Below, in pieces: positions 33,509-46,792 of a stretch of 64,000 bases of DNA. The translations under genes were made by a program, and so were the position numbers. Every line of letters starts with the position of its first letter. Positions within the stretch are counted from its first letter, which is position 1. Below the pieces are notes generated by a model. It made no database searches. It had not been told where the DNA came from and worked only from the letters and a program-made list of their open reading frames with translations. Origin of the DNA: Dendrobium chrysotoxum (lineage: Eukaryota; Streptophyta; Magnoliopsida; Asparagales; Orchidaceae); assembly GCA_019925795.1 (NCBI GenBank), contig CM034313.1, positions 22,370,932 to 22,434,931 on the forward strand, read 5' to 3'.

Positions 33509-34380
33509 GTTGCATTAGAAAAGAAAAATGAAAAAGAAAAAGAAGAAAAAAGAGATGAAGAATATCCCTGCCTCGAAGATAGCATTCGTTGGCATCCTGC
33601 TCCTCCCTCATAAAGAGGTGGTAGGATTATCCAATGGGGGCGAGGTAGAGACAGAGGATGGCAAAATTATGAAAGTGCAACATATGAAATCATACAAAAG
33701 CAAACCCCTACGATACACATTGATTTAGAATCTGGCTCAGAGGATGAATCATGTGTATCAAAGGCTGAAAATAGTAACAAGAGGCCAAAATTTCAGATCT
33801 CTTTGGAACACGATAGTGATGTTGATAAAGTTCAGGCAAATATAACGGATGATTCAGATTTGTCTACCAATGAAAAGCTTAAAGGATATGTGAAGACTTT
33901 AGCTCTAACCCCACTATCGCAAGATAGTATAGCCGAGTTGGCAGTTAAGGTTTCACTTGCTTTGAGTAATGATTGTAAAACTGCTAAGTTTATTCCTTCT
34001 TCTAGCAAGAATATTGAAACTGATGTACATGTTGATGACCCTTTGATGAATGAAATAGTGGAACTCCCTTTTGATAGGTATCCTTATGGTGTTAAAAAAT
34101 AAATTGAGCAAGGTCTAACCCCATCTACTTGGACTAAACTTCAAGCTCAGTCCTTTGAAAATCTTTGGAATACAGAATATTATAAACCAAAGTCAAGGGC
34201 AGGATTGGGCTTTAGTACTGTTTGTCCATTTGATGATGATGATTACTGTTTAGTGATAACTAACAATCTAGGATTTGATCGTCTCTTTATGAAGGACATT
34301 GAAATTCTAAATGAATTTTGTCTAGAAACTTCAGATGATTCGGATGACTTTCAAGTTAAGGAGGCACCTCCCGAACTAGA
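33509..34380 (+). pseudogene. protease-RT linker of the Ogre polyprotein (decayed)
   Basis: The protease frame can be followed in phase through this stretch, with only three stops (33506, about 33611 and 34100). It passes a Lys/Glu-rich part, a short Gly/Arg-rich piece and acidic segments. The last stop interrupts sequence otherwise typical of the region before RT (GLGFSTVCPF). Ogre elements are known to splice an intron between the protease and RT parts. Here the frame is nearly open, so I see no need for an intron and cannot point to one. Confidence 0.65.
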
Positions 34381-35334
34381 AAAGGAGATCCAATCAACTA
34401 TTGATGAACTGAAAGAAATTAACCTTGGTAATGAAGAAAATCCACGTCTGACATTCATAAGTGCCTTATTGAATGAGGACGAGTCAACTAACTTAGTCAA
34501 GTTGCTTTTAGAATTTAAGGATTACTTTGCTTGGAGCTATGATGAGATGCCTGGATTATCTCCAGAAATAGTAGTCCATAAACTTGAAATTCAACCTGAC
34601 ATGATCCATGTAAAGCAAGCCCCACAACGCATGCGCTTACAAACTGAACAACAAGTGGTGACCGAAGTTAAAAAAATGATCGATGCAGGCTTTATTTGAG
34701 AGGAAAAATATCCCTCTTGGTTAGCTATCATCATCCTAGTAGGGAAAAAGAATGGTCAAATTCACGATGCATCAATTATAGGGATTTGAATAAGGCTTGT
34801 CCAAAAGATGAGTTCCCATTACCTATACCGGAACTCATGGTAGATATCACCTCTGAGCATGCAATTTTCTCTTTCATGGATGGTTCATCTGGATAAAACC
34901 AAATCAACATGGCTCTTGAAGATGAAAAATTCACTACCTTCAGAATACCTACAGGGGTCTTCTGTTATAAAGTCATGCCCTTTGGACTTAAGAATGCTGG
35001 TGCAACCTACCAGTGAGCTATGACCCGGATCTTCGATGATCTAATACACCAACAGGTGGAATGTTATATCGATGATTTGGTAGTTAAAATTCATCAAAGG
35101 GAAGATCACCTTCATGATCTGAGAATCATTTTTGAAAGGTTGCACCGCTATGATCTAAAGATGAATCCCTTGAAATGTGCTTTTGGAGTTACTTCAGAGA
35201 AATTCTTAGGATTCGTAGTGAGACACCGAGGCATAGAAATTGATCCTTCCAAAATAAAAGCCATCTTAGATATGCCACCTCCTAAAGGTCTTACTCAGTT
35301 AAGATCCTTTCAAGGTAGGTTGGCATACCTATGA
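34381..35334 (+). pseudogene. Ogre reverse transcriptase (decayed)
   Basis: RT begins with FAWSYDEMPGLSPEIVVHKL (about 34530), then the CINYRDLNKACPKDEFPLP block, VMPFGLKNAGATYQ and the catalytic YIDD at 35065-35076, followed by KCAFGV and KFLGFVV. A frameshift lies near 34765, and stops at 34697, 34894, 35014 and 35332. Several TGA stops replace Arg codons expected in the family (YQ-R-AM and YL-R-RF), compatible with CGA-to-TGA change. Confidence 0.92.
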
Positions 35335-35931
35335 AGATTCATTTCCAACTTGTATGGTAGGTATCAACCATTCGTTACTTTGTGTAAGAAAGATGCCCAA
35401 TTTCATTGGGATAACAAGTGCCAAAGTGCATTTGAAAGCTTAAAGCAGTATTTGTTAACGCCACCAGTTCTAGCAGCTCCTATCCCTAAAAAACCCTTTA
35501 TACTTTACACCGCAGCCTTAGACAGTTCTCTTCGCACCTTGTTAGCCCAAACTAATGAGGAAGGAAAAGAGAACGCACTTTATTACTTGAGTAGATGACT
35601 TTTGCCAATTGAAGCTAATTATCCTCCTATTGAGAAACATTGTTTAGCTTTGATTTTTGCTGCCCAAAAATTAAGGCATTACATGTTAGCTCATAAGATC
35701 AATCTCATCTCTAGAGTCAATCCACTCAAATACCTGATGACTCGTCCAACATTGTCAGGGCATTTAGCAAAGTGGTTAATATTTCTACTCCAATTTGATA
35801 TCACGTTTATACCATTACGTGCTATCAAAGGTCAAGTCGTGGCTGACTTCTTAGCAGCACACCCAATCCCTACTGAATCCCCTCTGAATGACGATCTCCC
35901 TGATGAACCAATTAAGAGTTTAGAGGTGTAG
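35335..35931 (+). pseudogene. Ogre RNase H (first, decayed)
   Basis: The domain follows RT in the same frame: FHWDNKCQSAFESLKQYL, PFILYTAALDSSLRTLLAQ, ENALYYLSR, then NYPPIEKHCLALIFAAQKLR HYM and VVADFLAAHPIP. A TGA at 35596 interrupts after LSR. This is the ordinary gypsy RNase H; it degrades RNA in the hybrid. The TAG at 35929 separates it from the second RNase H. Confidence 0.88.
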
Positions 35932-36396
35932 GAAGAAAATACTTGGGAATTATATTTTGAAGGTGTCACATCTTCACAAAAGATTAGGGAACCCCGAGAG
36001 GTAATCCCAGGGAAAGCTGGTATCGGGTTAGTTTTCATAACCCCTGAAAAGCTATTGTTGTGTTATTCTTACCATTTATTAGAGCCTTGCACTAATAATG
36101 AGGCCGAATATGAAGCTCTAATAACTGGATTGGAATTACCAATATCGATGGAAATCAGAGAAATCAAGATCTTTGGAGATTCACAACTTATCATTAATCA
36201 AGTTGGTGGTATTTACAAAGTCTTGAAACCTAAACTTGTTCCATACTATCAGTACACTACGAAACTTCTCAAGCAGATTCCAAGTTTAACTTTATATAGG
36301 ATACCCTGTGGAAGAAATTCTATGGCAGATGCCCTTGCAAAGCTCGCAAAGGAATTAGCTTGTATAGAAGAAAAATCAATTTCTATAGAAGTTTAA
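35932..36396 (+). pseudogene. second, archaeal-type RNase H (aRNH) of the Tat lineage
   Basis: A second RNase H between the first and the integrase is diagnostic of Tat/Ogre elements. It starts WELYFEGV (the first catalytic Asp is Glu here, codon 35959-35961), continues GKAGIGLVF, NNEAEYEALITGLEL (Glu), IKIFGDSQLIINQV (Asp) and ends NSMADALAKLAKELA (Asp). No stop lies inside the domain itself; stops flank it at 35929 and 36394. The Asp-to-Glu change may lower or abolish activity. Confidence 0.9.
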
Positions 36397-37746
36397 GGTC
36401 GTAAGATCTTGTCTCCTATAGACTTGGAGTACATCAATAAAACGTTTCCTTCTGAGGGTGAGAATGTTGTTGCTATTAATGATGAGACAGTTGACTGGAG
36501 GCAACCTTTCATTGACTATTTGCAAGAAAGTAAACTCCCTCAAGAGAAATCTATCGCAGATCAAATTAAGAGAAGGGCTCTTTCTTACACACTGATAAAT
36601 GGCATTTTGTACCGCCGGTCTTTCGATCAATTATGGCTATGTTGTCTCAGTAAACAAGAAGCTCAAAGGATCGTGACTGAGGTACATGCCTGATTGTGTG
36701 GAGCCCACCAATCTGGACCCAAAATGAAGATGAAAATCAAGAGACTGGGATATTACTGGCCCTCAATGATTGATGATTGTATGTCCATTGCACATCATTG
36801 TCACCAATGCTAAGTACATGGTGTTCTCCTACACCAACCTCCTAATATTCTGCATCCAATAATTGCTTCATGGCCTTTTGAAAGCTGGGGCACGGATATG
36901 ATTGGCCATATCAATCCTCTCTCTTCCAGAGGTCACCAGTTCATTCTCACAGCAACAGACTACTTCTCAAAATGGACCGAAGTTATTCCAGTATGAGAAG
37001 TTAAAACTCATAATGTACTCCAAATCTTTCGAGACTATATTATATATTGATTCGGCATTCCTCATCGAATTATATCCCATAATGGTCCTTCTTTTAAGAG
37101 TACCAAAATGAACAATTTTGCTAAAAGTCATAATATTGATTGAAGATACTCCACAAGCTATTATCCTCAGGTGAATGGATTGGCGGAGGCCTTCAATAAA
37201 ATGTTGGTAGAAATATTAAAGAAAATCTTAGAGGATAATAAGCGACAGTGGCATGAAAAGTTGGGTGAGTCTCTATGGGCTTATCGAACCACATATAGAA
37301 CCCCAACTCAGTCTACACCGTTTACTTTAGTCTGTGGGGCTGAGGTTGTTCTCCCTTTAGAGGTACAGCTTCCCTCTCTAAGGGTTGTAATTAATAATAA
37401 TATCACATCTGAACAGAATGCCCGACTTCAACTAGAAGAGCTCGAAGGTTTAGAAGAGAAGCAATTGCAAGCTCAACAGAACCTCGAGTTATATAAATCC
37501 CGTATGGCTCAAGCACATGATAAATTAGTCCATCCTAGAACCTTTCGAGTAGGAGAGTTAGTGTTAGTCTTACGTAGACCTATCCTAACTCACCGAAGGT
37601 TCGGGGGTAAATTTGAGCCTACATCGGAAGGTCCTTTTGTGGTGGAGAAAGTCTACCAAGGAGGATCTTACCAATTAGTGGATTGTAAGGGTGATCGTCC
37701 TATGTTGCCCATCAATGGGCGATTTCTTAAGAAATACTATGTGTAA
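36397..37746 (+). pseudogene. Ogre integrase (decayed, catalytic Asp changed)
   Basis: The N-terminal zinc finger is readable as the His pair at about 36685-36705 and HHCHQC at about 36795. The core has WPFESWGTDMIG (first Asp, about 36895) and FILTATDYFSKWTEV. The second catalytic Asp is His (ISHNG; codon 37078-37080). The Glu is kept in NGLAEAFNKML (about 37185). The 191-codon end from 37171 is open and finishes at 37746 with the usual GPFVVEKVYQGGSYQLVD block; no chromodomain follows. Stops at about 36691, 36810, 36995, 37048 and 37139. Confidence 0.9.
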
Positions 37747-38220
37747 TAATGTTGTTATGAAGATTTATAATAAAATGAAAAATTTCTCAACATATACGGT
37801 GTTCTCAAGTTCATGAATGTAACATGTACTCGGTTCAAGTTTTTTTATACTTTTGAAATTCAAAATGGTAAGTTTCAAGATCTAAAGTGATTGAGATGTT
37901 CTGTAATACTACTGTAGAATTGAACTTTTATTAGTTTTCATGCTTCACATATGATGATCCGATATAAAAATATTATCCCTAGTGGATTATTTTTAAGTTA
38001 TAAAGATCATGTATAATGGAGGAGGGGAACAAGTTTTCAATCCATAAATTTTCAAATCTATCATCCTTCCAAAATTTTTTTCCCCTTCCCTTTTAGAAAG
38101 TGACACAGACAAAAGCTTTGATCTCTAGTAGAACATTTGCAAGTTGTTAACGTCATTTGTGATGGAGGGAAATGATCTAAATTTCAAATAAATCAATTAC
38201 ACATCATATTTTCAAATCCA
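37747..38220 (+). other. 3' untranslated region of element B before the tandem repeats
   Basis: AT-rich and noncoding. Pieces recur in element A before its repeat arrays (for example AGTGACACAGACAAAAGCTT at about 38098, 47838 and 55740), so the A and B families share this 3' region. Confidence 0.7.
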
Positions 38221-39272
38221 TCTTAAATCCGGCTTTAGGTATAAGTCCTCCTATGGCATCCTATTGACATCCTTGAAGTTAGGAGTAAGCATCCCTAGTG
38301 GCATCCTAATCTTAATCTTAAGGAAAATTATAAGCATCCCTAGCGGCATGTTCTCTTCATTAAATTTTAAATCTTAAATCCGTCTTTAGGTATAAGTCCT
38401 CCTACGATATCCTATTGACATCCTTGAAGTTAGGTGTAAGCATCCCTAGTGGCATCCTAATCTTCGACCCGAAGTGAAGTATAAGCATCCCCAGTGGCAT
38501 CTTCTCTTCATTAAATTTTAAATCTTAAATTTGTCTGTAGGTATAAATCCTCTTACGGCATCCTATTGACATCCTTGAAGTTAGGAGTAAGCATCTCTAG
38601 TGGCATCCTAATCTTCATCTTGAGGAGAAGCATAAGCATCCCTAGCGGCATCTTCTCTTCATTAAATTTTAAATCTTAAATCCGTCTTTGGGTATAAGTC
38701 CTCCTTCTCCATCCTATTGACATCCTTGAAGTTAGGTGTAAGCATCCCTAGTGGCATCCTAATCTTTGACCCGAAGTGAAGTATAAGCATCCCAAGAGGT
38801 ATCTTCTCTTCATTAAATTTCAAATCTTAAATCTGTCTGTAGGTATAAGTCCTCCTACGACATCCTGTTGACATCCTTGAAGTTAGGTGTAAGCATCCCT
38901 AGTGGCATCCTAATCTTCATCCCGAAGAGAAGTATAAGCATCCCTCGTAGCATCTTATCTTCATTAAATTTTAAATCTGAAATCCTTCTTTAGGTATAAG
39001 TCTTCCTACGACATCCTATTGACATCCTTGAAGTTAGGAATAAGCATCCCTAGTGGCATCCTAATCTTCGACCCGAAGTGAAGTATAAGCATCCCCAGCG
39101 GTATCTTCTCTTCATTAAATTTTAAATCTTAAATATGTCTGTAGGTATAAGTCCTCCTACGACATCCTATTGACATCCTTGAAGTTAGGTGTAAGCATCC
39201 CTACTAGCATCCTAATCTTCGACCCGAAGTGAAGTATAAGCATCCCTAGCGGCATCTTCTCTTCATCAATTT
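38221..39272 (+). repeat. seven 151-bp tandem repeats in the 3' region of element B
   Basis: Units start at 38221, 38372, 38523, 38674, 38825, 38976 and 39127, spaced exactly 151 bp. Each unit has three related sub-blocks: TAAGTCCTCCTACGGCATCC, TAAGCATCCCTAGTGGCATC and TAAGCATCCCCAGCGGCATC. The unit therefore looks like a trimer of an about 50-bp ancestor. The same family occurs in element A at 48130-49345 and 56050-57556. Confidence 0.93.
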
Positions 39273-39709
39273 TTAAATCCCAGTCCTTCTAAATTCAGTG
39301 GTAGACCTTAACACAGGTTTCCTCTTCCTTAGAAGACACCCTTTAATTTCTTGAGTTAGGTGTAAGTGCCCACCTAGTGGCATCCTTCCTCTTGGACTAG
39401 AAAGAAGACTTTAGTCTTATCAAAATCATATGCAAACTCTTACATTCCTGTCAAACTACATTCAAATCACTACATTTAACTTTTCCATACCTTGACTTTA
39501 CTAAATGATACTAATCTCACTAGTTATCATTTCACTAAAGTCATCATCAATGCTGACATCAACTTCTAAATTATTCAATCAACTCGAAACTCTATCAGCC
39601 TTTCATTCTAATTTTCTATCAAAGCATGAATCTCCTTCAATTCAAATACCTAGACTTTCAACTTTAGTTTTGGATCTAGTTGATCGTTTTAGTCAATACC
39701 AATACACAT

Positions 39710-39751
39710 GATAAAATCTAGCGAGTTTATCATGCCCATTGGGGGTCCATT
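39710..39751 (+). other. hairpin and polypurine tract before the B 3' LTR
   Basis: GATAAA and TTTATC (39710-39731) form a 6-bp stem; TTGGGGGTCC follows at 39739-39748, then the LTR at 39752. The stem is 7 bp in the A copies. The G-run is the likely PPT. Confidence 0.7.
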
Positions 39752-42700
39752 TATTGACCTCATTATTAGAGGTCAATTTCCCAAAATCAAATCTATAGCA
39801 TCCAGGTCTTCATAGCCTAGCGTAGACGTCGCCTTTAGGATTTCCTTTAGGTGGATACCCACTGATGTGGCATCGACACGACTTAATAACTCAACCTAAA
39901 TCTAAATCAATTCAACCCAAATCTAATTCAAGTCCAAACTAAATCCAAATCGACTATTTTAAACCAAAATTTGCTACGTCAATCGACGTAAAACCAAATC
40001 AAATTAACACAAATCGAGTTCGATTTAAAATTACGATAGCTTCAGTTAGCCTAGGTTGATTCGTCATGAGCCAATGACTTTAGTTAAATTAAATCAACAG
40101 AATTAAATTAATCTAATTTAAATATTCATTAATTTTGTGTAATTTAAATATATTAACTTTATTAAAATAAATTATCTATGTGTTTTATAATAAAATTTAT
40201 TTTTTAAAAAAATTATATCCTAAAAACCATCTCTTAAATCAAAATTCAAATCATGTTACAATTTGGTCTAAACCTTGAGTGCGATCAACCCGGTCCAGCT
40301 TCCCCCCTCCCACGATCTCTCTCTCCCTCTTATTTGAAAACTCCCCGAACTCCTAACCCACGCTCTCATTTGCAAGAACCGCCCCAGTCCTGTATCCTCT
40401 CCAGTTCAAAAAAAACCCTGCTCCGCCTCCTGGCTCCTAATTCGTACAACCCAGTCGAAAACCCCCCAAGGCCGGACGTCCACTTCTCCTTTCTCCCGCT
40501 CACGTGCCCTAGCCAATGCCTCCCTTGCCATCGCTTACCCTATCTTTATCTGTGGCTCCTTCCTTCTTTGATTTGCTCTGCCAAGAACGGTGGAAAGTGG
40601 TAAATCCTCTCCCTCTATAACTTTTCCTCCCATCTTCCTCATTTCTTCTATTTCCCATTTTTTCACAAAATGATGTTAGAAATAAAGAATGTGGCTATTC
40701 TTAGTTTCAGTTAAAGATTTGGAAGCCATGAGACTTCTCATGACAAAGTTGTGCTTAAGTGATTGTATTTCTCATGATTTGTCTTTCTTAAGATGTTTCC
40801 AATTACCATTTGTAGCGAGATTTGACTGGTTGTGTCCTTCATGACATTGGACAGATCTTTGTTATATGAGTTTTTTTTTACTCTTCTTAATTTAAAGTGT
40901 ATGATGTTAATCTTGGTGGATACCCTATAAGCTTTCTAATAAATGAACCGATGGCCATCATAATTTATAATCTGGACAAGTATGTTGATTTGTGGGAAAA
41001 TTTAAGGGAAATGCTGTCAAGGAGTTTTCTTTTCATGTCTTCCTTTTGTGCACATAATAGTTCCAATTTCAGTAAGTAAGCTTTTGCGAATTCTCAGTAT
41101 ATCTCTCTATATGTTAACTGAATAAACTCAAAGAATAAACAAACCATTAGGATGTCCAAATTTTTTTTTTAAAGAAAAGTTGTCAAAATTATATTTGTTG
41201 ATACTTTGAATATTTATATGCACACTCATAAGTATGCATAGTTTATACATTTCATTCACCGACCTGAAACTGGCATTGGCGAAGGTGTTAAATGAGCTTT
41301 CTCGATTTTTTTAAACTACTTGCCAGCTACTTTGTTCTTAATTAGTTGTACATTTTCGTATGAGTTTGAGCATAGGCATGGAATTGTTGGAACAATCACA
41401 TGAATTTGTTGTTCACTGTTACAAGTTGGGTATAATAGTAAACATGGTATAAAAGAGGAGTTTCCAGGTATCCTGCTCTCATTGGTGTATGTGTTGAGAA
41501 GTGATGTGTATGGGAATAGTAAGGTGAAGTGTGATGTTGAAAGTTGAGATGCGGAAATGTGGAAATGTTAAATATGGGTATTTTTGGAAAATGAAGTTTG
41601 TATATATTTTTAAAGTGAAATGAATGTTTTGAAAAGTGTGAGTGTTTTGGAAAGGCAAAGTGTGCACGTGAATAGTAGAGAGAAATGTGTGGACGTGGGT
41701 ATGTTTTGAAGAAGTGTAGTAAAATGTATGTTGAAAGGGGAGTTGTATGTTTTGGAAAAGTGTGATTTTGGAAAAAGTGGAAAATTTTGTTTTCTGATAA
41801 GAGGAACTTGCTTGTGTTGTGGAAAGTAACGGGTGTGTGTACGTGTTTTGAGAAAGTGATTATTTATGTGCAAATCAAGAAGTCACATTTGTGTGCTTTA
41901 AGGGGGGATTTTTTGATTTTTGGAAGATGAAAAGTATTTGTTTTGAAATGTGAAATGTGTAAATCTATAAAAATAAAATGTGTGGAGTGTTAAAATAAAT
42001 TGTGTGTATATCAAAGTTGATGCATAAGAGAAGAAGAGTGAATTGTGGTGTTTTGATAGGGTAAAATGTTTTGATAGGCTTATGTTTTGAAGGGTGTTTG
42101 TGTGGTCTTTGAAGGGTGAAAGATGTAAATTATGAAAGTGAATGTTAGAGATGATTTGTGTGTATATGTTGTGTTAAGAGAGGTTTGTGTGTGTTGAGAG
42201 GTGAAATTTGCAAGTGTTGAAAAGTGAATTGAATATTGAAGTGTATAAAAGTGTTTTGAAAGGAAAGTGAAGAGAGTGATTTTGGGAAGGGTGAGGTGTG
42301 CAAGTGTGAGGGTAAAGTGTTTGTTTTGTGAAATTTTCTGTATTTTGGGAGGTGAGATATTTTAGAAAATGTATACTGGAAAGTGTATGAATTTTTGAAA
42401 AGATGCAATGTGTGTATATTTTGGAGATTTAAAGTGTATATTTTGAAAGCAAAGTGTATCAAAGCATGTGAATGATTTGGAAGGGTGAAGTGAATTGTGT
42501 GTAAGTGGAAAAGTGAGTTGTCTATATGCTAAAAAGGTGAATTGAGTGTATGTGTTGAAGGCTAAAGTATTTGCATGTCAAATAGTGAAAAGTGTATGTT
42601 TCAGAAATGTGATTTGTGAGAAAGATGAAAATTGTGCAAGGTTGGAAAAGGAAGTGAAAGTGTATGTTTTAAAAGTAAAAGTGTTTGGTTTTTATGGTAA

Positions 42701-43391
42701 ATGTGTGTGTGCGTTGAGAGGTATTGTATAGAAAAGATGAAAAGTGAAATATGGACTTTTTTGAAAAGTAAGTGTTTTGATGAGCATGTCTTTTAAAACA
42801 AAGATTATATGTGTTTTCAAAACGAAATTGAAAGTGTATGTGTTGAAAGACAAAGTGTGCGAAAGAGTGAAAAGTGAAAGTTAAATTGTTAAGAGATGAA
42901 AGTATAGGTTGGAAAAGTTTTGTGTGGGAAAGGTAAAAAGTGAAGTGTTGGATTTTGAAAAGTGGTTTGTATGTTTTGAAAGAGTGAAAAGTGTGTTTTG
43001 TGAAAAGTGAAAATGTTGACGTTGAAGGGAAAAGTGTTTTGAAAAGTGCTTGTGTTAGAGAATGTTTGGTTTGGGTGAAGATTGAAAAGCAATGACTCCT
43101 ATTCTCTCTCTACCCCTTTTCTTCTTCTACTACTTCTCCCTTCTTGTGCCTCGAGAAAAAATTTGAAAAATGTAAAGTATGCTTCAAAAGTGAAAAGTTC
43201 AAAAGGAAAATAATCCAAGCTGGTCTTCAAGCCCGAAGAAAGGTCCATTTCATTTTTAATAAATTTCAATTATTCCATTATTAACTATTAAATGTGCTTC
43301 TAATCCCTGTTTTATTCTCTTTACTTGCATGAACTATGAGGAATAATACCGATCGAGTGAACAAAAGGATAAGGGATAAAGGCGTTAGTCG

Positions 43392-43451
43392 CCTCTATAC
43401 AACCGGGTAGAGGTGCTACGGGAAAAATCCATTGGGTCATAGCCCTCGATG
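43392..43451 (+). promoter_or_regulatory. conserved hairpin block in B 3' LTR
   Basis: The first stem CCTCTA with TAGAGG is perfect. The second reads CATTGGG with CTCGATG, which as RNA still gives seven pairs if two G-U wobbles are allowed. Confidence 0.5.
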
Positions 43452-45250
43452 CTGTAAGTTTCTTTAAAACTTAGAAAGCCCTAGGAAGCCGTGGTGTGCT
43501 TTTTGCGAACTCCTCCCCTTTAGGTCCCTATAGTAACTTCAATTTTATTAGGATTATTTTTTTATTTTATTTTAAATCCTTAAACCCCTTTACACGTGCA
43601 TAATGTCCTAAGGGTTAGTGATAACAATCTTTTTCATCCCATACAACATTAGTGGCATTTAAGGATAATAATTAAGGACTTAGTCTTAGAAAATGTAAAC
43701 TTAGGATGCATGCACACTTTAGGGTAGAAATACAAAACATAAAAAGCTTAGTGACATTCCTCTTAGGATTAGTGTATATTATTAAAATAACTTTAATTAA
43801 ATCTAATCAAAATTAAATAATTAATGAAAATTTTAAATACACTAATGATAAGTTAGATAAAATACATGAAAAGTATATAACTTTTAATAACTAAATCATA
43901 ATTAACACACATAACCACTAAGAGATGAAATTTGAACATTATTTTAAAGTGAAATCTGACTAATATTTTAACTATTTCATAATCTAATAATAACTAAATA
44001 AAATCTTCAAGACTTCAATAAATCATCAAAAATGTCACAAATCAATTAAAATTTTAATAACTCTTTAAATAATCTAAATCTTAATCATTAAAAAATTAAT
44101 AAATAACTAAGTTAAATGTTCTAAAAAAAATAATGATTAATTAAAATGCCTTAATAACCAAACTTATTAACCAAACATTAACAATTAGAATTCAATTTAA
44201 AATTAACTTCAAAATATTAAAGAAACTAAAACTAAAATTTGAACATAAAACCTCCTCTGACCTTTTCAACAAACTAAACTCATTCAAATAGAAAACTTCA
44301 ATCAATAATTGATCTAGGATATATCCAAACCACACAGCCTACTACACACACTTAATTTTGTTCGTTAGGACAACCGACTCTAGCTCTAGGTTAGGCAGAT
44401 GTTTACTTTCTTGCTTTTGTGTGATGGGCTTTCTCGTGGTTTTCATTGCATGCTGGTTGTAAAAACGATTGATGTGAGGGTTTATTTACTTTTACTGCCC
44501 TCTGTGATATAATGTGATGGGCGATAGATTACCCATAGGTTATGAATGGTCTGGATGCTCACATAATCTTATGCATGTGGCCATGCTCGTGTAGGGCTAA
44601 ATCAAAAGGGCAAATTAAAGATTTAAATTGACATAAATTTTCTGTAGGTGCTTCAGAAAATGCTAAGCCCTCTTCGAATTAAAAAAGCATGGCCAAGTGT
44701 GGCTGGTGAATTTAATATAAATGCATATCTATAACTGCTTGGAAATGATTTGATTATAAATTGCTTAGGATAACCTTACAGGTGGGTTTAGATTTTCTTT
44801 TTATCTGGGATATAATATAAATATGTTTGAAAAGAGTTGTAAAGTAAAATTATTTGAAATTGGGATATCACACCCAACTCGGAAGCCAAAGAGAAGAGAA
44901 TGTCCCTTAGGGGAGTGTTCTTTTCTATTTGGGAAGCCAAGTTATGGTGATTCTAATATCCAAAGAGAAAAGAAAATACCCCATCGGGGATGAGTTTCTT
45001 TCATTTTGATATCTAAGCCTAGTAGATCCAAAGAGCTCATAGCGAACCCAAGGAGCTTGTAGAGGAAGAAAAGATGAAATGAGGAGATAAAAGGAAGAAG
45101 ATGAAGAAATGAAGATAAAAAGAAAAGTATATCCCATTTCAAAATCACTTGCGTCAGTCTTAGGATTAGAATTCAGGTTTGTTGTCTGTGGTACCCGACC
45201 ACTTTACTTTTTTAGTAAACCCTTGGTTGTAAATAAAATAGACATTGGAC

Positions 45251-45252
<2 letters not shown>

Positions 45253-45287
<35 letters not shown>
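45253..45287 (+). repeat. TA microsatellite in B 3' LTR
   Basis: About 17 TA units replace a T-rich stretch of the 5' LTR (about 27290). It arose after insertion of element B. Confidence 0.9.
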
Positions 45288-45289
<2 letters not shown>

Positions 45290-46792
45290 ATAATTTAATC
45301 TTAGTGTTTACATTATTTACGCAGTAGTTCTTTTTTAGGACTCTTATATGCCGTATTTTGTTTTAGCCTGGATATGACTAGAGTGTTTTTATTTGGTAAG
45401 GACACGATAAAAATATTTTTTACTTAAAATTTAAATAAAATTTTTAGGCTCATATAGTAACTCTAACGATCTAAGAAGTAAGCTCGGGACTGCTATGAGT
45501 CAAGATAAATATATTATTACTTTCTCTTTCTTGTTAAGCACCTCCCCACCTACGGGTTCTGGCAGACCACTTAGTCTATTATGGTGCAGTTCTGTCAACA
45601 GGATGTTGTGCAATCTCTAGGGAAAAATTTATTTTCTAAGCCAAATTTTAAAACTGCTTCATAACCATTTTATGCATTCGAAACAATCAGCATGCATTGC
45701 ATTAGATACAAATTAAAAGAGTCTAAAATTTTAATTGCATATTATTTTCAGGCATCATTTACCCTACATAAGTAAAGGGGCCAATTAGGATTTATCTTAG
45801 ATGTCGGCCCCGATTCCTTAAAACTTAAACAACGACCCTACCCATCTTTCATAAAGAGACTGGACACATGGTTTTAAAGCACCTAGGTGGTTAGCTGGCC
45901 CCCTAATCCAGGTCGGGATAAGTCCAAATTTGCACTTCATTAGCTAGGTTCAGGTCACTACTTTGTAGTACCCAATTTAGTTTTAGATTCTAAGGCAGAT
46001 TGTCAAATCTTAAGTCCTCACCCTCTGGGAATATAATCCTAAATTTCTAATAAAATGCCAACTCAAATCTAAAAATTTCTCTCTTAAAATGTAAAGCCCA
46101 ACATAGGGTAGGCTGAGGTTGCCTCTAAGCTTCTCAGAATCCAACACCTCCTACTTTTCTTCCTTCGACTCGTTAATAACTATTCAACATTGAGCTTTCT
46201 CCTTGAAAATTTTTACTTCTTTCCTTATCTTCTACTTTGTAATCAAAGGGTATGAAATCACTGCTTTTATCGAGAGTTTTCTTAGTACCCCTCCTAGGAT
46301 GTAATTAGGGATCTGAGAACCCTAGATTAAAATAAACCTTATTTTATTCTTATAAAATAAGGGAAAAATCTTTGGGAATACAGACATATTTTAAAACCTC
46401 ATTTCTAATTTTAAATATATTTGTAGAATATTATTATTATCTTTCTAGGTAATATAATATTCTATTTGTTATATTCAATTTTAGAAATGATGACTTTTGT
46501 AAAACCCATTCCTTCTTTTGGGTGTTTTTGAAGAATGTTATGTTTATCTTTCTAGATGAAACAATATTCACTTTATTAAACCTAAATAAAGGAATGGATG
46601 AACTTTTTAAAGCTATATTTCTATTTTTAAACACATTCTACAGAATTCCATGTTCATCTCTCGAGATGATATGTTATTCGTAGAATTGTGTTTAACTGTA
46701 GAAATATCATTTTCTAAAATCCTATTTTGATATTGAATCCATTGTAGAATATTGTGTCAGTCTCCTGAGACTGTACTTTATTTTTAATGCAG

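Noticed and set aside
33509..34380. Possible spliced intron between protease and RT, as known in Ogre elements
   Set aside because: The protease frame continues in phase with coding-like content and only three stops. No convincing donor and acceptor pair was needed or identified.
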